Counted from the first letter of the stretch, positions 17,253 through 26,995 are shown. The stretch: 64,000 nt of DNA from Bacteroidota bacterium (GCA_018267625.1 JAFDYC010000096.1:1-64000), one strand, 5' to 3'. Numbers and translations: made by a program. Notes: generated by a model from the sequence alone, not told the origin.

Positions 17253-17318
17253 AATTTCCATGAATTGAGAACCGCTCAGGCTGGTGTAGCTTTATTTACC
17301 CGCTAATAGCAATTGTGC

Positions 17319-17972
17319 GTGAAATATTTTCTGCTCGTCTTACTCAGCCTGCTCGTAGTGAACCATCCTGTGGCCGGGCAACAGCTTTTTGAAGAAGGAG
17401 TCATCGTGTATTCGGTTCGGGTAGGGCCCCTGGAAGCCGGAGGCGGCTATCTGGAACATGCGGGCACCTACACCCTTACTTTGAAAGACTCCTATTTGCG
17501 TAAAGAGTTGCGCATGAACTCAGGCTACCAAAACGTAATCATCATCAATAAGAACACGGGTAGTATCTATTCCCTGCGACCTGCTAATGGGCAATGCTTT
17601 GCCATCCAGCTTCGCAAAAGCGATCTGGAGGATAAAATGAAGCCCTATATGGGATTCAGCGAACAACCCGTGCCGGGTAAAATGACCATTGCGGGACAGC
17701 CTTGCCGTAAACTACTAATTCAGTACAAAGACGGGAGTAGCTCTATTCTGTATTATGCTGCAAACTGGAAGACTAATGATAGTTCCTTGTTCGAAAGATT
17801 CCCTGGATTTAGCTATATCCCCTTGTCCTTTGAATATCGAAATGAAGAAGGAATCACGATGCACTTCGCAGCGGAAAAGCTGGAGGTAAAACCCATTGAA
17901 AATTCTGTCTTCCGGGTGCCTCCCGAATGCAAGATTATTACCAATGCCGAATACAAGTCTTTAAGGAACTAA
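17319..17972 (+). CDS. Exported hypothetical protein (DUF4412-like)
   Basis: 217 residues. No ATG is available; the GTG at 17319 gives the signal peptide MKYFLLVLLSLLVVNHPVAGQ, and a TTG two codons earlier is less likely. The mature part is beta-rich, with a pattern of an outer-membrane-associated lipocalin/LolA-like fold: YTLTLKDSYLRKELRM, IIINKNTGSIYSLRP, GKMTIAGQPCRKLLIQYKDG, FSYIPLSFEYRNEEGITMHF. This resembles DUF4412-type periplasmic proteins of Bacteroidetes, which have no defined function. The leucine-rich-repeat gene starts 46 bases after the stop, so they may share a transcript. Confidence 0.75.
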   Translation: MKYFLLVLLSLLVVNHPVAGQQLFEEGVIVYSVRVGPLEAGGGYLEHAGTYTLTLKDSYLRKELRMNSGYQNVIIINKNTGSIYSLRPANGQCFAIQLRKSDLEDKMKPYMGFSEQPVPGKMTIAGQPCRKLLIQYKDGSSSILYYAANWKTNDSSLFERFPGFSYIPLSFEYRNEEGITMHFAAEKLEVKPIENSVFRVPPECKIITNAEYKSLRN

Positions 17973-18018
17973 GTGGGTAGTTGCATCTTCAGGGGCAGAT
18001 AATAGAACGCATTTCACT

Positions 18019-18873
18019 ATGAAAAGCTTCCTCCTCATACTGCTTGCCTTCTGTTTTACTTTTTCCTCCGAAGCCCGGCAGGGTACATACACCAGCTGGG
18101 AAGAAGCACTGGCAGCTCCTGCTCAGGTTCGGGTCATACGAATCACTTATCGTTTTTTGGACAGTATTCCGGATGTACTGGACCAATTTCCAAACCTCGA
18201 AGAGCTGAACCTAAGTCATAACCGGATACGGGAATTGCCTCCTTCTTTTGTGGCCTGTAAAAAATTAGTTCGGCTGAATTTGTTTCAAAACCGGCTTACA
18301 GAAATTCCGACCACTATCGGCGAATTGAAGTTGCTTGAATCGGTTTCTCTTTCGCACAACCTGCTCCGGGAACTCCCGGAAACAATTTGTTTTCTGCCCC
18401 GCCTGAAGGATCTGTTTCTGACAGGCAACCTGTTGCAAAGCCTGCCGGCAAACTTGGGTAATCTCAAAAACCTGCAACGATTACGAGCGAACGTAAATAA
18501 CCTAATCACCTTACCCTCCTCGATCACGCAGCTAACTATGCTCAAAACCTTAGACCTGAGCAACAATAAGCTCGAATATCTACCGGAAGACATGGGCAGG
18601 ATGAGCAACCTTCAGTTCCTCTATGTCGGCAGGAATGCGCTGAAACAATTGCCTCTTTCGCTGAGCCAGTGTAGGAAGTTGCAGGAGCTAGATGCCGTTC
18701 GTTGTGGAGCTTTAATGCTACCGGAAACTCTGGCTAGCTTGCCCAATCTGGAGCGGGTGTACATAGACGACCACACGATTCCATTTTACCCGGACCCTGC
18801 TTACGCCCGCTTTCAGCAAATCATAGTTGTGGGGCGTGATGACCAGTATCCATACCGCGGTTCGCAGTATTGA
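18019..18873 (+). CDS. Exported leucine-rich repeat protein
   Basis: 284 residues with a signal peptide (MKSFLLILLAFCFTFSSEA). A short cap (TSWEEALAAPAQVRVIRI) leads into eight to nine 23-residue leucine-rich repeats of the LPxx(L/I)xxLxxLxxLxLxxN type (for example LEELNLSHNRIRELPPSF and LKTLDLSNNKLEYLPEDM). The repeats decay near the end (LERVYIDDHTIPFYPD). The concave surface would bind a protein partner outside the cytoplasm; none can be named. It is transcribed after the DUF4412-like gene. Confidence 0.88.
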   Translation: MKSFLLILLAFCFTFSSEARQGTYTSWEEALAAPAQVRVIRITYRFLDSIPDVLDQFPNLEELNLSHNRIRELPPSFVACKKLVRLNLFQNRLTEIPTTIGELKLLESVSLSHNLLRELPETICFLPRLKDLFLTGNLLQSLPANLGNLKNLQRLRANVNNLITLPSSITQLTMLKTLDLSNNKLEYLPEDMGRMSNLQFLYVGRNALKQLPLSLSQCRKLQELDAVRCGALMLPETLASLPNLERVYIDDHTIPFYPDPAYARFQQIIVVGRDDQYPYRGSQY

Positions 18874-19077
18874 TTATTGAATGGTATATGTTTTTCTTGA
18901 TTGCTCTTTTGTGCCTTCCGGGAAAGCGGAGTAAAGAATTAGAGTTGAAGAGTACCATCCTGAAAACAAGTTCAGAACATGTCGCAACGGATGCGAAGTG
19001 CTAAGCTGAGCTGATAAAAAAAGATTGCTCTTCGGATGTGTGCTTAAATGAGAAATGAAGCTTCCAGCACTTTTCTG

Positions 19078-19112
19078 AAAAAAAAGACTGCCTCAGGTGT
19101 CTGAAGCAGTCT
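19078..19112 (-). terminator. Intrinsic terminator after the barrel gene
   Basis: AGACTGCCTCAG and CTGAAGCAGTCT pair (one mismatch) at 19085-19112. On the minus strand the stem is followed by a run of eight T, so it terminates the gene ending at 19137. The remaining spacer back to 18874 shows no gene. Confidence 0.85.
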
Positions 19113-19136
19113 CTAATCAGGGAGAATCAGCAGTGC

Positions 19137-19958
19137 CTACATATCACTATCCTCCTCTTCGGGAGCCGGTTCAGCCTGTTTGTGCTGTGCCTTATTTTTC
19201 GATTTGTAGTTGATTTCGAAGCCTACCGACACACAGATGATGTTAGCGGAATAGCCCCGGTAAGGATAGGTGGTAACTCCAGCGTTTGTCTCGTTGTATT
19301 CGGTGTTGAAGAAATTGGTAGGGTAGTACTGGAGTTTCATTGTGGTGCCACCTCCATAACTGAATCCGGCGAAGAGATAGGGCATAAAGTCGGGTGTGCG
19401 GTCGGAGAACCATTCACTGAATTTTTGCTTGTCGCTGCGGTGCACATAGCCCTTTTCACGGTAGTTGAAGGGAAGGTCAATGCCACCGCCACCGAAGATG
19501 TAATTGCGTTTGCTAAGGTTGCCGAGTTTAAATCCGATGGGAATACCGATAGTGTACACCCGACGCTTCACAGTTGAGTCGGCAATCTTTTCGATAAAGC
19601 CGATATTCTTGATGCCCAAGCCGGTGAAGAAGCCAAAGTTGTTGTCAAAATTGTAGTTCAGGTTGTAGCCGAAGTTGACCATGGAAAAGCGTACCGTGGG
19701 GAGCAGGCGGCGATTGGTTCCTGGCTTTTCGAAAATGGCAGAGCCGAAGATGGCACCATCTAGTGCGCTGCTGATATACCAGTGATGAGGAGTTGCAGTC
19801 TTGGAGCCGCCCATAGATACGCTCATACTATGATGGCCTTTGCAGCAGGCTGCGGAATCCGTTGCGGGAGCACCTTCGTCCTCCTCGGACTGAGCAAAAG
19901 CGGTGCTGGTCAACATTGCGGTGCACAGTAAAAGTGTCAGCGTCTTGAGTGAATGCAT
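19137..19958 (-). CDS. Outer-membrane beta-barrel protein
   Basis: 273 residues from the ATG at 19958, chosen for its signal peptide (MHSLKTLTLLLCTAMLTSTAFAQ); a longer open frame running to 20324 has no signal and crosses the lon start. After the signal comes a short acidic stretch and a CCKGHHSM segment, then alternating amphipathic strands typical of an eight- to ten-strand barrel (MVNFGYNLNYNFDNNFGFFTGLG, IPIGFKLG, YLFAGFSYGG, ISVGFEINYKSK-like end). The C-terminus is a charged tail (PAPEEEDSDM) rather than an aromatic residue. Function is unknown. Divergent from lon. Confidence 0.85.
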   Translation of the reverse strand: MHSLKTLTLLLCTAMLTSTAFAQSEEDEGAPATDSAACCKGHHSMSVSMGGSKTATPHHWYISSALDGAIFGSAIFEKPGTNRRLLPTVRFSMVNFGYNLNYNFDNNFGFFTGLGIKNIGFIEKIADSTVKRRVYTIGIPIGFKLGNLSKRNYIFGGGGIDLPFNYREKGYVHRSDKQKFSEWFSDRTPDFMPYLFAGFSYGGGTTMKLQYYPTNFFNTEYNETNAGVTTYPYRGYSANIICVSVGFEINYKSKNKAQHKQAEPAPEEEDSDM

Positions 19959-20045
19959 GTCAGTGTTTTGGCAATGAAAATGGTGATTCGGGAAACAGTG
20001 GCGTAATATTAGCCATGCCCGGCCAATCGGCATAACGATTGCCAA

Positions 20046-20053
20046 TAAATTTG
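20046..20053 (+). promoter_or_regulatory. -7 box TAAATTTG for lon
   Basis: TAAATTTG fits TAnnTTTG and gives a leader of about 50 bases before the lon ATG at 20113. No TTG was found at the -33 spacing and no heat-shock operator was recognised. Confidence 0.45.
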
Positions 20054-20112
20054 CGCGCCTTTGTCCGCGCTGCTTTCCGCCTTGCGCCCGACAAATTGAC
20101 TGCCCCCTACAC

Positions 20113-22530
20113 ATGAGAAATATTTTAGAAAGCCAGCAGTTGATGAATGACTTGCAAGAGATGGAATTCATGCCCATCGTGCCGCTGGGAGAAGAAGAAT
20201 TGAAGGAAGAAGAAAAAGGAGCCTTACCGGAAGAGGTACCCCTCATTGCACTGCGTAACACGGTGCTGTTCCCAAATGTGGTTTTGCCCATCACCATCGC
20301 CAGAGAAAAAAGTGTAAAAGCCATTCAGGAAGCTCAAAAGGCAAACAAATGGATTGCAGTCGTTGCCCAAAAAGACGGCAGCAATGACGACCCTGCACCG
20401 GGCGATATGTACAGCACAGGCACCCTGGCACGCATCGTAAAGCAAATCAAGATGCCCGATGGAAACACCACCGTGTTCATCATGGGCCGGATCCGATTCC
20501 AGATTGAAGCGTTCTCCCAAACAGAACCCTACTACAAAGCCCGTATCCGCTTCCTGGACGATTACTTCCCGAAAGACGATGCTGAATTCGATGCCCTGGT
20601 CTCTTCTATCAAAGACCATTCGGAGCAAATTATCCAGACCTCACCCAACATTCCCAGCGAGGCAGGCATCGTGCTGCGCAACATCGAACAACATTCTTTT
20701 TTAGTTCATTTCATTGCTTCAAACCTTAGTTCTAAGACGGCAGAAAAACAAAACCTGCTTGAAGAAAATGATGTGAAACAACGTGCAGAGAAGCTGCTGT
20801 CTCTCCTGCAAAGCGAGCTGCAAATCGTAGAGCTGAAGGCCGAAATCACCAACAAGGCCCGTGGCGAAATGGACAAGCAGCAACGCGAATATTTCCTGCA
20901 ACAACAACTCAAAAGCATCCGCGAAGAGCTAGGCGGCGAGCCCAACGAACGCGAAATACGCGACCTACAAAAACGCGCAGAAAGCCTGAAGTGGAGCGAG
21001 GCAGCCAAAGAACTCTTCCAGAAGAATATCGAAAAGCTGGAGCGCATGCACCCCAGCACTCCGGATTACAGTGTTGTCTATAACCACTTAGACCTGATGC
21101 TGGACCTGCCCTGGAGTAATTACACCCAGGATAATTATGACCTGAAACGGGCCGAAAGGATTTTAGACCATGACCATTTCGGAATGGATAAAATCAAAGA
21201 CCGTATCGTGGAATACCTCGCCGTCCTGAAGCTGAAAGGCGATTTGAAAAGTCCCATCCTTTGCTTCGTCGGCCCTCCGGGTATCGGTAAAACCTCCCTC
21301 GGGCGCAGCATCGCCAATGCCATTGACCGGAAATATGTTCGCCTCTCTTTAGGCGGCCTGCACGATGAAAGCGAAATCCGCGGCCACCGCAAAACCTACA
21401 TCGGTGCTATGCCGGGCCGTATCATCCAACAGCTTCGTAAAATCAAAAGCGCGAACCCGGTCTTTATTCTCGATGAGATTGATAAAATCGGCAACGACTT
21501 TCGCGGAGACCCTTCTTCAGCCCTGCTCGAAGTGCTGGACCCGGAACAAAACAGCTCCTTCTACGACAACTACCTTGAGCTGGAATTTGACCTGAGTAAG
21601 GTGTTGTTTATCGCCACCGCCAACAGCATCTCCGACATACAGCCTGCCCTCCGCGACCGCCTCGAAATCATCCAGCTCTCAGGCTATTCCATCGAGGAAA
21701 AGGTAGAAATTGCCCGGCGACACCTCATTCCTAAACAGAAAGAACTCCATGGCCTGGATAAGGTGAAGCTGAGCCTCTCCGACAAAGTGCTGCAATACCT
21801 CATCCAGAACTATACCCGCGAGAGCGGCGTGCGTGAATTAGATCGTGTTCTGGCAGCCTTAATGCGTCACGCGGCCAAGCAGGTGGCCATGGAAGAAAGC
21901 GTAGAGCCGCAACTCAGCATCAGCAGCCTGGAAAAGGTGCTTGGCAAGCCAAAATTCAGCAATGAGATTTACTCCAAAGGACATCCCGCCGGTGTGGCCG
22001 TGGGCTTAGCCTGGACTTCCGTGGGCGGCGATATCCTCTTCATCGAAGCCGGTTTGCACAAAGGCAAGGGCAGCCTCACCCTCACTGGCAACCTCGGCGA
22101 TGTGATGAAGGAAAGTGCCACCACTGCACTTTCATACCTGAAAGCTCATGCAGCGAAATGGGGTATCCGCCACGAGCAGTTTGAAGAAACCAACATCCAC
22201 ATCCACGTTCCGGAAGGTGCCGTGCCCAAAGACGGGCCCAGCGCCGGCATCACGATGCTCACCGCGCTCACATCTGCCTTCACTGGTCGCAGGGTCCGTC
22301 CCTACCTGGCCATGACGGGCGAAATCACCCTCCGCGGACAAGTGCTGCCGGTAGGGGGCATCAAGGAAAAAGTGCTGGCCTCCAAACGTGCCGGTGTGAA
22401 GGAAGTAATCCTCTGTGCCCTCAATGAAAAGGACGTGGAGGAAATTAACCCCGCTTATGTGAAAGGCCTGAAATTCCACTACGTGACGAATATGGATGAA
22501 GTGCTGGATGCCGCCCTGCTAAAGCGATAG
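20113..22530 (+). CDS. lon: ATP-dependent protease Lon
   Basis: 805 residues, the normal length for LonA. The N-terminal substrate-binding domain begins at [18 protein letters not shown]. The AAA+ module has Walker [10 protein letters not shown] near 388-396 and Walker [10 protein letters not shown]. The C-terminal protease domain carries the Ser-Lys dyad: Ser near 708 in [10 protein letters not shown] and Lys near 751 in GGIKEKVLA. It degrades damaged and regulatory proteins in the cytoplasm. An acidic N-terminal extension of about 35 residues precedes the LON domain, as in other Bacteroidetes homologues. The endonuclease III gene follows after 54 bases. Confidence 0.97.
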   Translation: MRNILESQQLMNDLQEMEFMPIVPLGEEELKEEEKGALPEEVPLIALRNTVLFPNVVLPITIAREKSVKAIQEAQKANKWIAVVAQKDGSNDDPAPGDMYSTGTLARIVKQIKMPDGNTTVFIMGRIRFQIEAFSQTEPYYKARIRFLDDYFPKDDAEFDALVSSIKDHSEQIIQTSPNIPSEAGIVLRNIEQHSFLVHFIASNLSSKTAEKQNLLEENDVKQRAEKLLSLLQSELQIVELKAEITNKARGEMDKQQREYFLQQQLKSIREELGGEPNEREIRDLQKRAESLKWSEAAKELFQKNIEKLERMHPSTPDYSVVYNHLDLMLDLPWSNYTQDNYDLKRAERILDHDHFGMDKIKDRIVEYLAVLKLKGDLKSPILCFVGPPGIGKTSLGRSIANAIDRKYVRLSLGGLHDESEIRGHRKTYIGAMPGRIIQQLRKIKSANPVFILDEIDKIGNDFRGDPSSALLEVLDPEQNSSFYDNYLELEFDLSKVLFIATANSISDIQPALRDRLEIIQLSGYSIEEKVEIARRHLIPKQKELHGLDKVKLSLSDKVLQYLIQNYTRESGVRELDRVLAALMRHAAKQVAMEESVEPQLSISSLEKVLGKPKFSNEIYSKGHPAGVAVGLAWTSVGGDILFIEAGLHKGKGSLTLTGNLGDVMKESATTALSYLKAHAAKWGIRHEQFEETNIHIHVPEGAVPKDGPSAGITMLTALTSAFTGRRVRPYLAMTGEITLRGQVLPVGGIKEKVLASKRAGVKEVILCALNEKDVEEINPAYVKGLKFHYVTNMDEVLDAALLKR

Positions 22531-22584
22531 CTGGCAGAACAATCCCACAGGGCACCATCGCCTTTACTTTTTTTTGTAAAAAAA

Positions 22585-23325
22585 ATGACCCGAAAGGAAC
22601 GCATTCGTTTTGTGTTGGACTGGTTCAGCCAACACATGCCCCAGGCAGAAACGGAACTGAATTTCGAAAACCCGTTTCAACTTCTGGTGGCCGTCATCCT
22701 GTCGGCACAATGCACCGACAAGCGGGTGAACCTCGTTACCCCGGCGCTTTTTCAGGCTTACCCGGATGCTGCCCGGATGAGCCTTGCCCTCTTCGATGAC
22801 CTGAACCCATACATACGCTCCGTCACCTTTGCAAACAATAAAACGAAGCACCTAATCGGCATGGCGCAAATGCTGGTAGCCGAATATTGCGGGGAGGTGC
22901 CGCAAACCGTGGAGGCTCTGCAACGCCTGCCAGGCGTGGGCCGCAAGACCGCCAACGTGATTACCTCAGTGGTCTGGTCGCAACCCAACATGGCCGTGGA
23001 CACGCACGTGTTTCGCGTGGCCGCCCGAATCGGACTGACGCTACATGCCAAAAACCCCTTGCAGGCGGAAGAGCAACTACTGAAGTTTATCCCTACTGTT
23101 CAGGTGCATCGGGCACACCACTGGCTCATCCTGCACGGACGCTATGTGTGCCTGGCCCGCCGCCCTTTGTGCGAACAGTGCAACCTACAGCCCGCCTGCC
23201 AGTTTTTTCAGAAAGAAATGAAGTATGTGTTGGCCGGCGAACGGAAGTATGACCCCGCAAGGGATACCCCACACAAGCTCGGAGCGACTTCATCTACAAC
23301 AGGTCATAAGAAGCAACGGCGTTAG
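22585..23325 (+). CDS. nth: Endonuclease III
   Basis: 246 residues. The helix-hairpin-helix LPGVGRKTANVI lies near 115-126 (with the catalytic Lys at its core), and the catalytic Asp is in VDTHVFRVAARIGL near 138. The [4Fe-4S] cluster ligands follow as C-x6-C-x2-C-x5-C in CLARRPLCEQCNLQPAC (about 189-206). It is a bifunctional DNA glycosylase/AP lyase removing oxidised pyrimidines in base-excision repair. A short low-complexity tail of ~25 residues extends past the usual end. It follows lon closely and may be co-transcribed. Confidence 0.96.
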   Translation: MTRKERIRFVLDWFSQHMPQAETELNFENPFQLLVAVILSAQCTDKRVNLVTPALFQAYPDAARMSLALFDDLNPYIRSVTFANNKTKHLIGMAQMLVAEYCGEVPQTVEALQRLPGVGRKTANVITSVVWSQPNMAVDTHVFRVAARIGLTLHAKNPLQAEEQLLKFIPTVQVHRAHHWLILHGRYVCLARRPLCEQCNLQPACQFFQKEMKYVLAGERKYDPARDTPHKLGATSSTTGHKKQRR

Positions 23326-23497
23326 CATTTTTTGGAAGCCGACAGTTGCACCCGGTTGCGGCATCCGTTCCTGCTCTCGTTTTCTGGGTCGCAGCCTTCC
23401 CAGCCTCGGTTCAAGCCTGGCTCTCCCCCAGATGCAGTAAAGGGAACTCTTAAGCCCCACTTTGTGGGATGCAATGCCTGTTCTTGTTTCGCTTGGT

Positions 23498-24022
23498 TCA
23501 GCCGCGTTGATTTCGCTCTTCACGAAACATTTCATTAAAGCCAAACCCTTTGGACAAAGCCACTACGGCACGCAGGATTCGGTTTTCCCGAGCAGCAGCA
23601 CCTTTCACGCCGGCAATCCATTTGATCCAGTAGTTGCGGTGGCTTTTGGGTAGGTTTTCAAAAAAACGACGAGCTTGTTCATCGGCCTCGAGGCAGATGG
23701 CGAAGTCTTCGGGCATGCCGATTTCGGAAGGGTCTTCCTGTAGGATTGCTTGCAGGCTGTCGCCGGCGCGTTTGCCTGTCGCACGACGCATAGCAGCATT
23801 CAGAGGTAGGATGAAATCGCCTTCGCCCATGGGCAAGAGGCTGGTCTGCGTAATAGGGTGTGCGTCTAAGCTGCCTTTCACGCGGAAGGATTTCTTGTTG
23901 TCCGGCTTCAGTAGTTGTGCCTGATCGGCCGGGATTTCGATGTAGGTCCAGCCGGTCTTTTCACCTTGTTGTCCAAACTTTAGGATGTCGGCGCGGAAGT
24001 GGATGACTACAGGTTTTGCCAC
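23498..24022 (-). CDS. DUF1905 / YdeI-OmpD-associated family protein
   Basis: 174 residues, cytoplasmic. The N-terminal half is a DUF1905 beta-barrel-like domain (WTYIEIPADQAQLL ... FRVKGSLDAHPITQTSLLPMGEGDFILPLNAAMRRATGKRAGD, split here by eye). The C-terminal half has the YdeI helical motif (FFENLPKSHRNYWIKWIAGVKGAAARENRI shortened as FFENLPKSHR and WIKWI). YdeI-type proteins are annotated as bacteriocin-protection or OmpD-associated, but the biochemical role is unclear. It is followed downstream by a spacer of about 170 bases with no gene (23326-23497). Confidence 0.8.
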   Translation of the reverse strand: MAKPVVIHFRADILKFGQQGEKTGWTYIEIPADQAQLLKPDNKKSFRVKGSLDAHPITQTSLLPMGEGDFILPLNAAMRRATGKRAGDSLQAILQEDPSEIGMPEDFAICLEADEQARRFFENLPKSHRNYWIKWIAGVKGAAARENRILRAVVALSKGFGFNEMFREERNQRG

Positions 24023-24081
24023 GAGAAACCGGAATGCACGGTGAAAGTATTGTATGAATTCTTCGAAGCGAACTGAAGTAC

Positions 24082-25101
24082 TCAGGTAAGGGCAAACTCG
24101 GGCAGAGGCCTGGGTGCGTGCTTTTTCATCTCTTGTGCAATTGCGGATATGTGCCCGGGTGTGGTGCCGCAGCAGCCCCCTACGATGTTGAGCCAGCCTT
24201 TAGCAGCGAAATCACCCAATATCGCCGCCGTTTCTTCCGGCGACTCATCGTATTCGCCCATGGCATTCGGCAGGCCTGCATTTGGGTAGCAGCTCACAAA
24301 GCAGGGTGCGAGGGTAGCAAGCTCTTCCATGTGTGTGCGCATTTGCCGGGCGCCTAAGGCACAGTTCAGCCCGATGGAGATAGGTTCTGCGTGCAGCACC
24401 GATATCAGGAAGGCTTCCAGCACTTGCCCGCTCAGGGTGCGACCAGAGGCATCGGTGATGGTGCCGGAAATCATAACAGGCAGTCGGAGCGATCGCTCGC
24501 GGAACAATTGCTCGATGGCGAAGATGGCCGCCTTAGCATTGAGTGTGTCGAAGATGGTTTCAATGATTAAGAGATCCACACCGCCATCTACCAGCCCGCG
24601 CACTTGTTCCAGGTAGGCGGTAGCGACCGTATCAAAACTCACTGCACGGTAGCCAGGTTGGTTTACATCGGGCGAGAGAGAAAGTGTCTTATTCATCGGG
24701 CCAATGGCACCGGCTACAAAGCACTCTTTTGGTTCCTTGCTTTCATTCCTGAATTCGGAAATGGCTTCGCGGGCAATCGTTGCAGCGGCTACATTGATTT
24801 CATAAGCCAGTGCCTGCATCTCATAATCCGCCAGGGAGACTGCCTGAGCATTGAAGGTGTTCGTCTCAATGATTTGTGCACCGGCATGCAGGTATTGTTT
24901 GTGAATTTCTTTGATGAGCTGTGGGCGGCTAAGGCAAAGGAGGTCATTATTACCCTTGAGGTCGAGGGGCCAGTCGCGAAAACGCTCGGCGCGGAACGCA
25001 GCTTCCTGAAGATTGCTGCGCTGAATCATCGTGCCCATGGCGCCATCAAGGATGAGGATTTGCTGCGCTAAAAGTTGCTTGAGCCGGGTGGCGGTTTCCA
25101 T
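24082..25101 (-). CDS. Homocysteine S-methyltransferase, MetH N-terminal module only
   Basis: 339 residues from the ATG at 25101 (a GTG one codon upstream is an alternative). The sequence is the homocysteine-binding TIM barrel of cobalamin-dependent methionine synthase: [11 protein letters not shown] near 18, ETNTFNAQ, and the zinc ligands Cys near 243 (GLNCALG) and Cys-Cys near 310 (GGCCGTTP). The folate, cobalamin and reactivation domains are absent. In many Bacteroidetes MetH is split into two genes, so the second half should be elsewhere; it is not in this window. Alone it could act as a B12-independent homocysteine methyltransferase using another donor. The upstream neighbour is divergent. 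Confidence 0.9.
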   Translation of the reverse strand: METATRLKQLLAQQILILDGAMGTMIQRSNLQEAAFRAERFRDWPLDLKGNNDLLCLSRPQLIKEIHKQYLHAGAQIIETNTFNAQAVSLADYEMQALAYEINVAAATIAREAISEFRNESKEPKECFVAGAIGPMNKTLSLSPDVNQPGYRAVSFDTVATAYLEQVRGLVDGGVDLLIIETIFDTLNAKAAIFAIEQLFRERSLRLPVMISGTITDASGRTLSGQVLEAFLISVLHAEPISIGLNCALGARQMRTHMEELATLAPCFVSCYPNAGLPNAMGEYDESPEETAAILGDFAAKGWLNIVGGCCGTTPGHISAIAQEMKKHAPRPLPEFALT

Positions 25102-25105
25102 CACA

Positions 25106-25113
25106 CAAAAGTA
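25106..25113 (-). promoter_or_regulatory. Possible -7 box for the homocysteine methyltransferase gene
   Basis: TACTTTTG on the minus strand fits TAnnTTTG but lies only five bases from the ATG at 25101, so a transcript from it would be almost leaderless. It may be a chance match. Confidence 0.3.
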
Positions 25114-25187
25114 ACGGTATGGCTTGCGGGACTATGGCACCGGCATTTCTCGTTAATTTTCAAACTGATTCAAAAACGAGTCCTTCC

Positions 25188-26813
25188 ATGAAGCTTTATA
25201 CCCTGCTACTGAGTGCGCTGGCGCTCTGCTTTTTTACGGATTCCGTCCAGGCACAATACAATCCCTGGTGGCAATGGGCCAAAGCAGATACACTGGCATC
25301 ACTAAGCGTATCAGGTAGCCCAACAGTGCTGGGACTGAAAGATGGCAGGGCTTTGTTTGGCCGCATCACCTCCAATGCCAACAACATCCGGGGCTCCATC
25401 ATGGGTGCATGGACTTTCACAGAGTATGACAGCAATGGTGTGATGAAAAACAATTTCCGCATCGGCGGAAAGGTGGAGATGATTGATGCGCAAGGAGACG
25501 CTGCTGGCAACTGGTATGTGCTGGGGCGTTTTGAAGACTCGCTGATTTTGCCCTCCATCACGTACACACGCCCCAATCCTACGATCAATCCAGAGCCACC
25601 GTATTTCCTGGTCAAGATTGCGAACGGCTCTTTTGTGATGAGTTGGGCCGCCCGACTGGGCAACAGCGATGTGAGCTGCCGGGCCTTTACACTTGGGCCT
25701 TCCAACCTGCTTATTGCAGCCGATTCGGGTAATACTACCGGCATTTATGATGTGTCGCTCACGACGGGTGCGTATAGTGTGTTATTCCGCCAGGGCGGAC
25801 AAAGCAGCACCACTTCTTTGCAACGAGATGCGAATGGAAACATCTACATCGCAGGCTCCTGCGCCCGGAAAGGTTATCTGAATTTTGGAAATGGAGTGGT
25901 CGAGAATTTCACGCCCGGCGTATCTCATGCTTATGTAGCCAGCTACCTCGCATCGCTCAACCCGGCCTGGCATTATGTGATGAATGACCCCACCTGTGCA
26001 CAGCGGCAAATCAACCTCTACAAAAACAAATACCTCTACTACACAGGCACCCTCTACGATTCGCTGAGCATCGGCACGGCGAAACTCGGCAAATCCAGCC
26101 ATACCGGCGACTACATGGCTGCCTTACTCGATGCCGCTTCCGGCAATGTGATCTGGGCCCTGCAGTCCGACACGGGCAGCAGTGGGGATGTGACCTTAGG
26201 CAATTGGGCCTACCATGCTTCTATCACACCTGACACCGCCTTATTGCTGTTTGCTCAGGGCAATTCATTTGTGAAATGGGGAAATGGCCTTTCCACCAAT
26301 CTGGGCAACACCTTCAGCTCTGTCGTGGTGTCGAAAGGCTTTGACGGGAATGCACGCTGGGTGCGTGATGTGCATGCCGACCGCGTCAATGACGACCGCA
26401 CAAGCAGCTTCGGTAATGCCGTTTGGATTAGCGGCTACGCATACAGCACCACAGCTTTCACCACCATGGACACATTGAATCTGTATATTCAGGCCCGCCG
26501 CTGGACCCCCTTCGTAGCCAAACTGCAACTGATTCAGCCTCCCTTTGTGGACACCAGCAACGGCGTGAGTGGTGTGCCCCTCGAAGCCCTGATTGCAGCA
26601 CCCAATCCGGCCCGGAATGTGATTCACATTGCCGGACTGCAAGGCAACACTCACATCACACTTTGTGCCCTGAATGGCCGGGAAGTGCTGAGCCAGGACA
26701 GCCATCGGACGGAAGCACACCTGGAAGTATCCCGGCTGCCAAGAGGCCTTTACCTGCTGGTGATTCGGGGTCAGGGCACCATCCTCGAAACACGAAGAGT
26801 GGTGCTGGAATAA
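25188..26813 (+). CDS. Secreted beta-propeller-like protein with T9SS type A domain
   Basis: 541 residues from the ATG at 25188, chosen for its signal peptide (MKLYTLLLSALALCFFTDSVQAQ). The body has repeats with spacing seen in SBBP/beta-propeller proteins: DAQGDAAGNWYVLGRFEDSL, RDANGNIYIAGSCARKGYL, and LYYTGTLYDSLSIG. Each is a 'time-stamped path' motif (G-N-x-Y-x-x-G). The last ~75 residues are a T9SS type A domain (AAPNPARNVIHIAGL ... GLYLLVIRGQGTILETRRVVLE). Probably a surface or secreted protein of unknown ligand. Divergent from the homocysteine methyltransferase gene; terminator 27 bases after the stop. Confidence 0.88.
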   Translation: MKLYTLLLSALALCFFTDSVQAQYNPWWQWAKADTLASLSVSGSPTVLGLKDGRALFGRITSNANNIRGSIMGAWTFTEYDSNGVMKNNFRIGGKVEMIDAQGDAAGNWYVLGRFEDSLILPSITYTRPNPTINPEPPYFLVKIANGSFVMSWAARLGNSDVSCRAFTLGPSNLLIAADSGNTTGIYDVSLTTGAYSVLFRQGGQSSTTSLQRDANGNIYIAGSCARKGYLNFGNGVVENFTPGVSHAYVASYLASLNPAWHYVMNDPTCAQRQINLYKNKYLYYTGTLYDSLSIGTAKLGKSSHTGDYMAALLDAASGNVIWALQSDTGSSGDVTLGNWAYHASITPDTALLLFAQGNSFVKWGNGLSTNLGNTFSSVVVSKGFDGNARWVRDVHADRVNDDRTSSFGNAVWISGYAYSTTAFTTMDTLNLYIQARRWTPFVAKLQLIQPPFVDTSNGVSGVPLEALIAAPNPARNVIHIAGLQGNTHITLCALNGREVLSQDSHRTEAHLEVSRLPRGLYLLVIRGQGTILETRRVVLE

Positions 26814-26840
26814 ACGAATTATCGGAATCTATTTTTATCA

Positions 26841-26874
26841 AGACCTGCCTCAGAATTTCTGGGGCAGTCTTTTT
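26841..26874 (+). terminator. Intrinsic terminator
   Basis: AGACCTGCCTCAG pairs with CTGGGGCAGTCT (one G-U, one bulge) around a short A/T loop and is followed by TTTTT. It ends the T9SS gene at 26813. Confidence 0.85.
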
Positions 26875-26879
26875 GGGTA

Positions 26880-26950
26880 GTCACCTTTAGGGCTCCGATG
26901 CTGCATCCAGGCTAAAGCCGGTGACATAAAATGGAAGACATAAAATGAAG
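26880..26950. repeat. Inverted repeat plus tandem 14-base repeat
   Basis: GTCACC (26880-26885) and GGTGAC (26920-26925) bracket a region whose inner TTTAG/CTAAA also pair, giving a long imperfect stem. It is followed directly by two tandem 14-base units starting GACATAAAATG (26923-26936 and 26937-26950). It lies between convergent genes, after the terminator, and encodes nothing. Confidence 0.6.
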
Positions 26951-26995
26951 CGTACACGTCAGAGCTTGATTTTTGCGTGGAGGGAAACTGCAGTT

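Noticed and set aside
19959..20324. Upstream extension of the barrel protein reading frame
   Set aside because: It overlaps the start of lon and adds over 120 residues ahead of a clear signal peptide.
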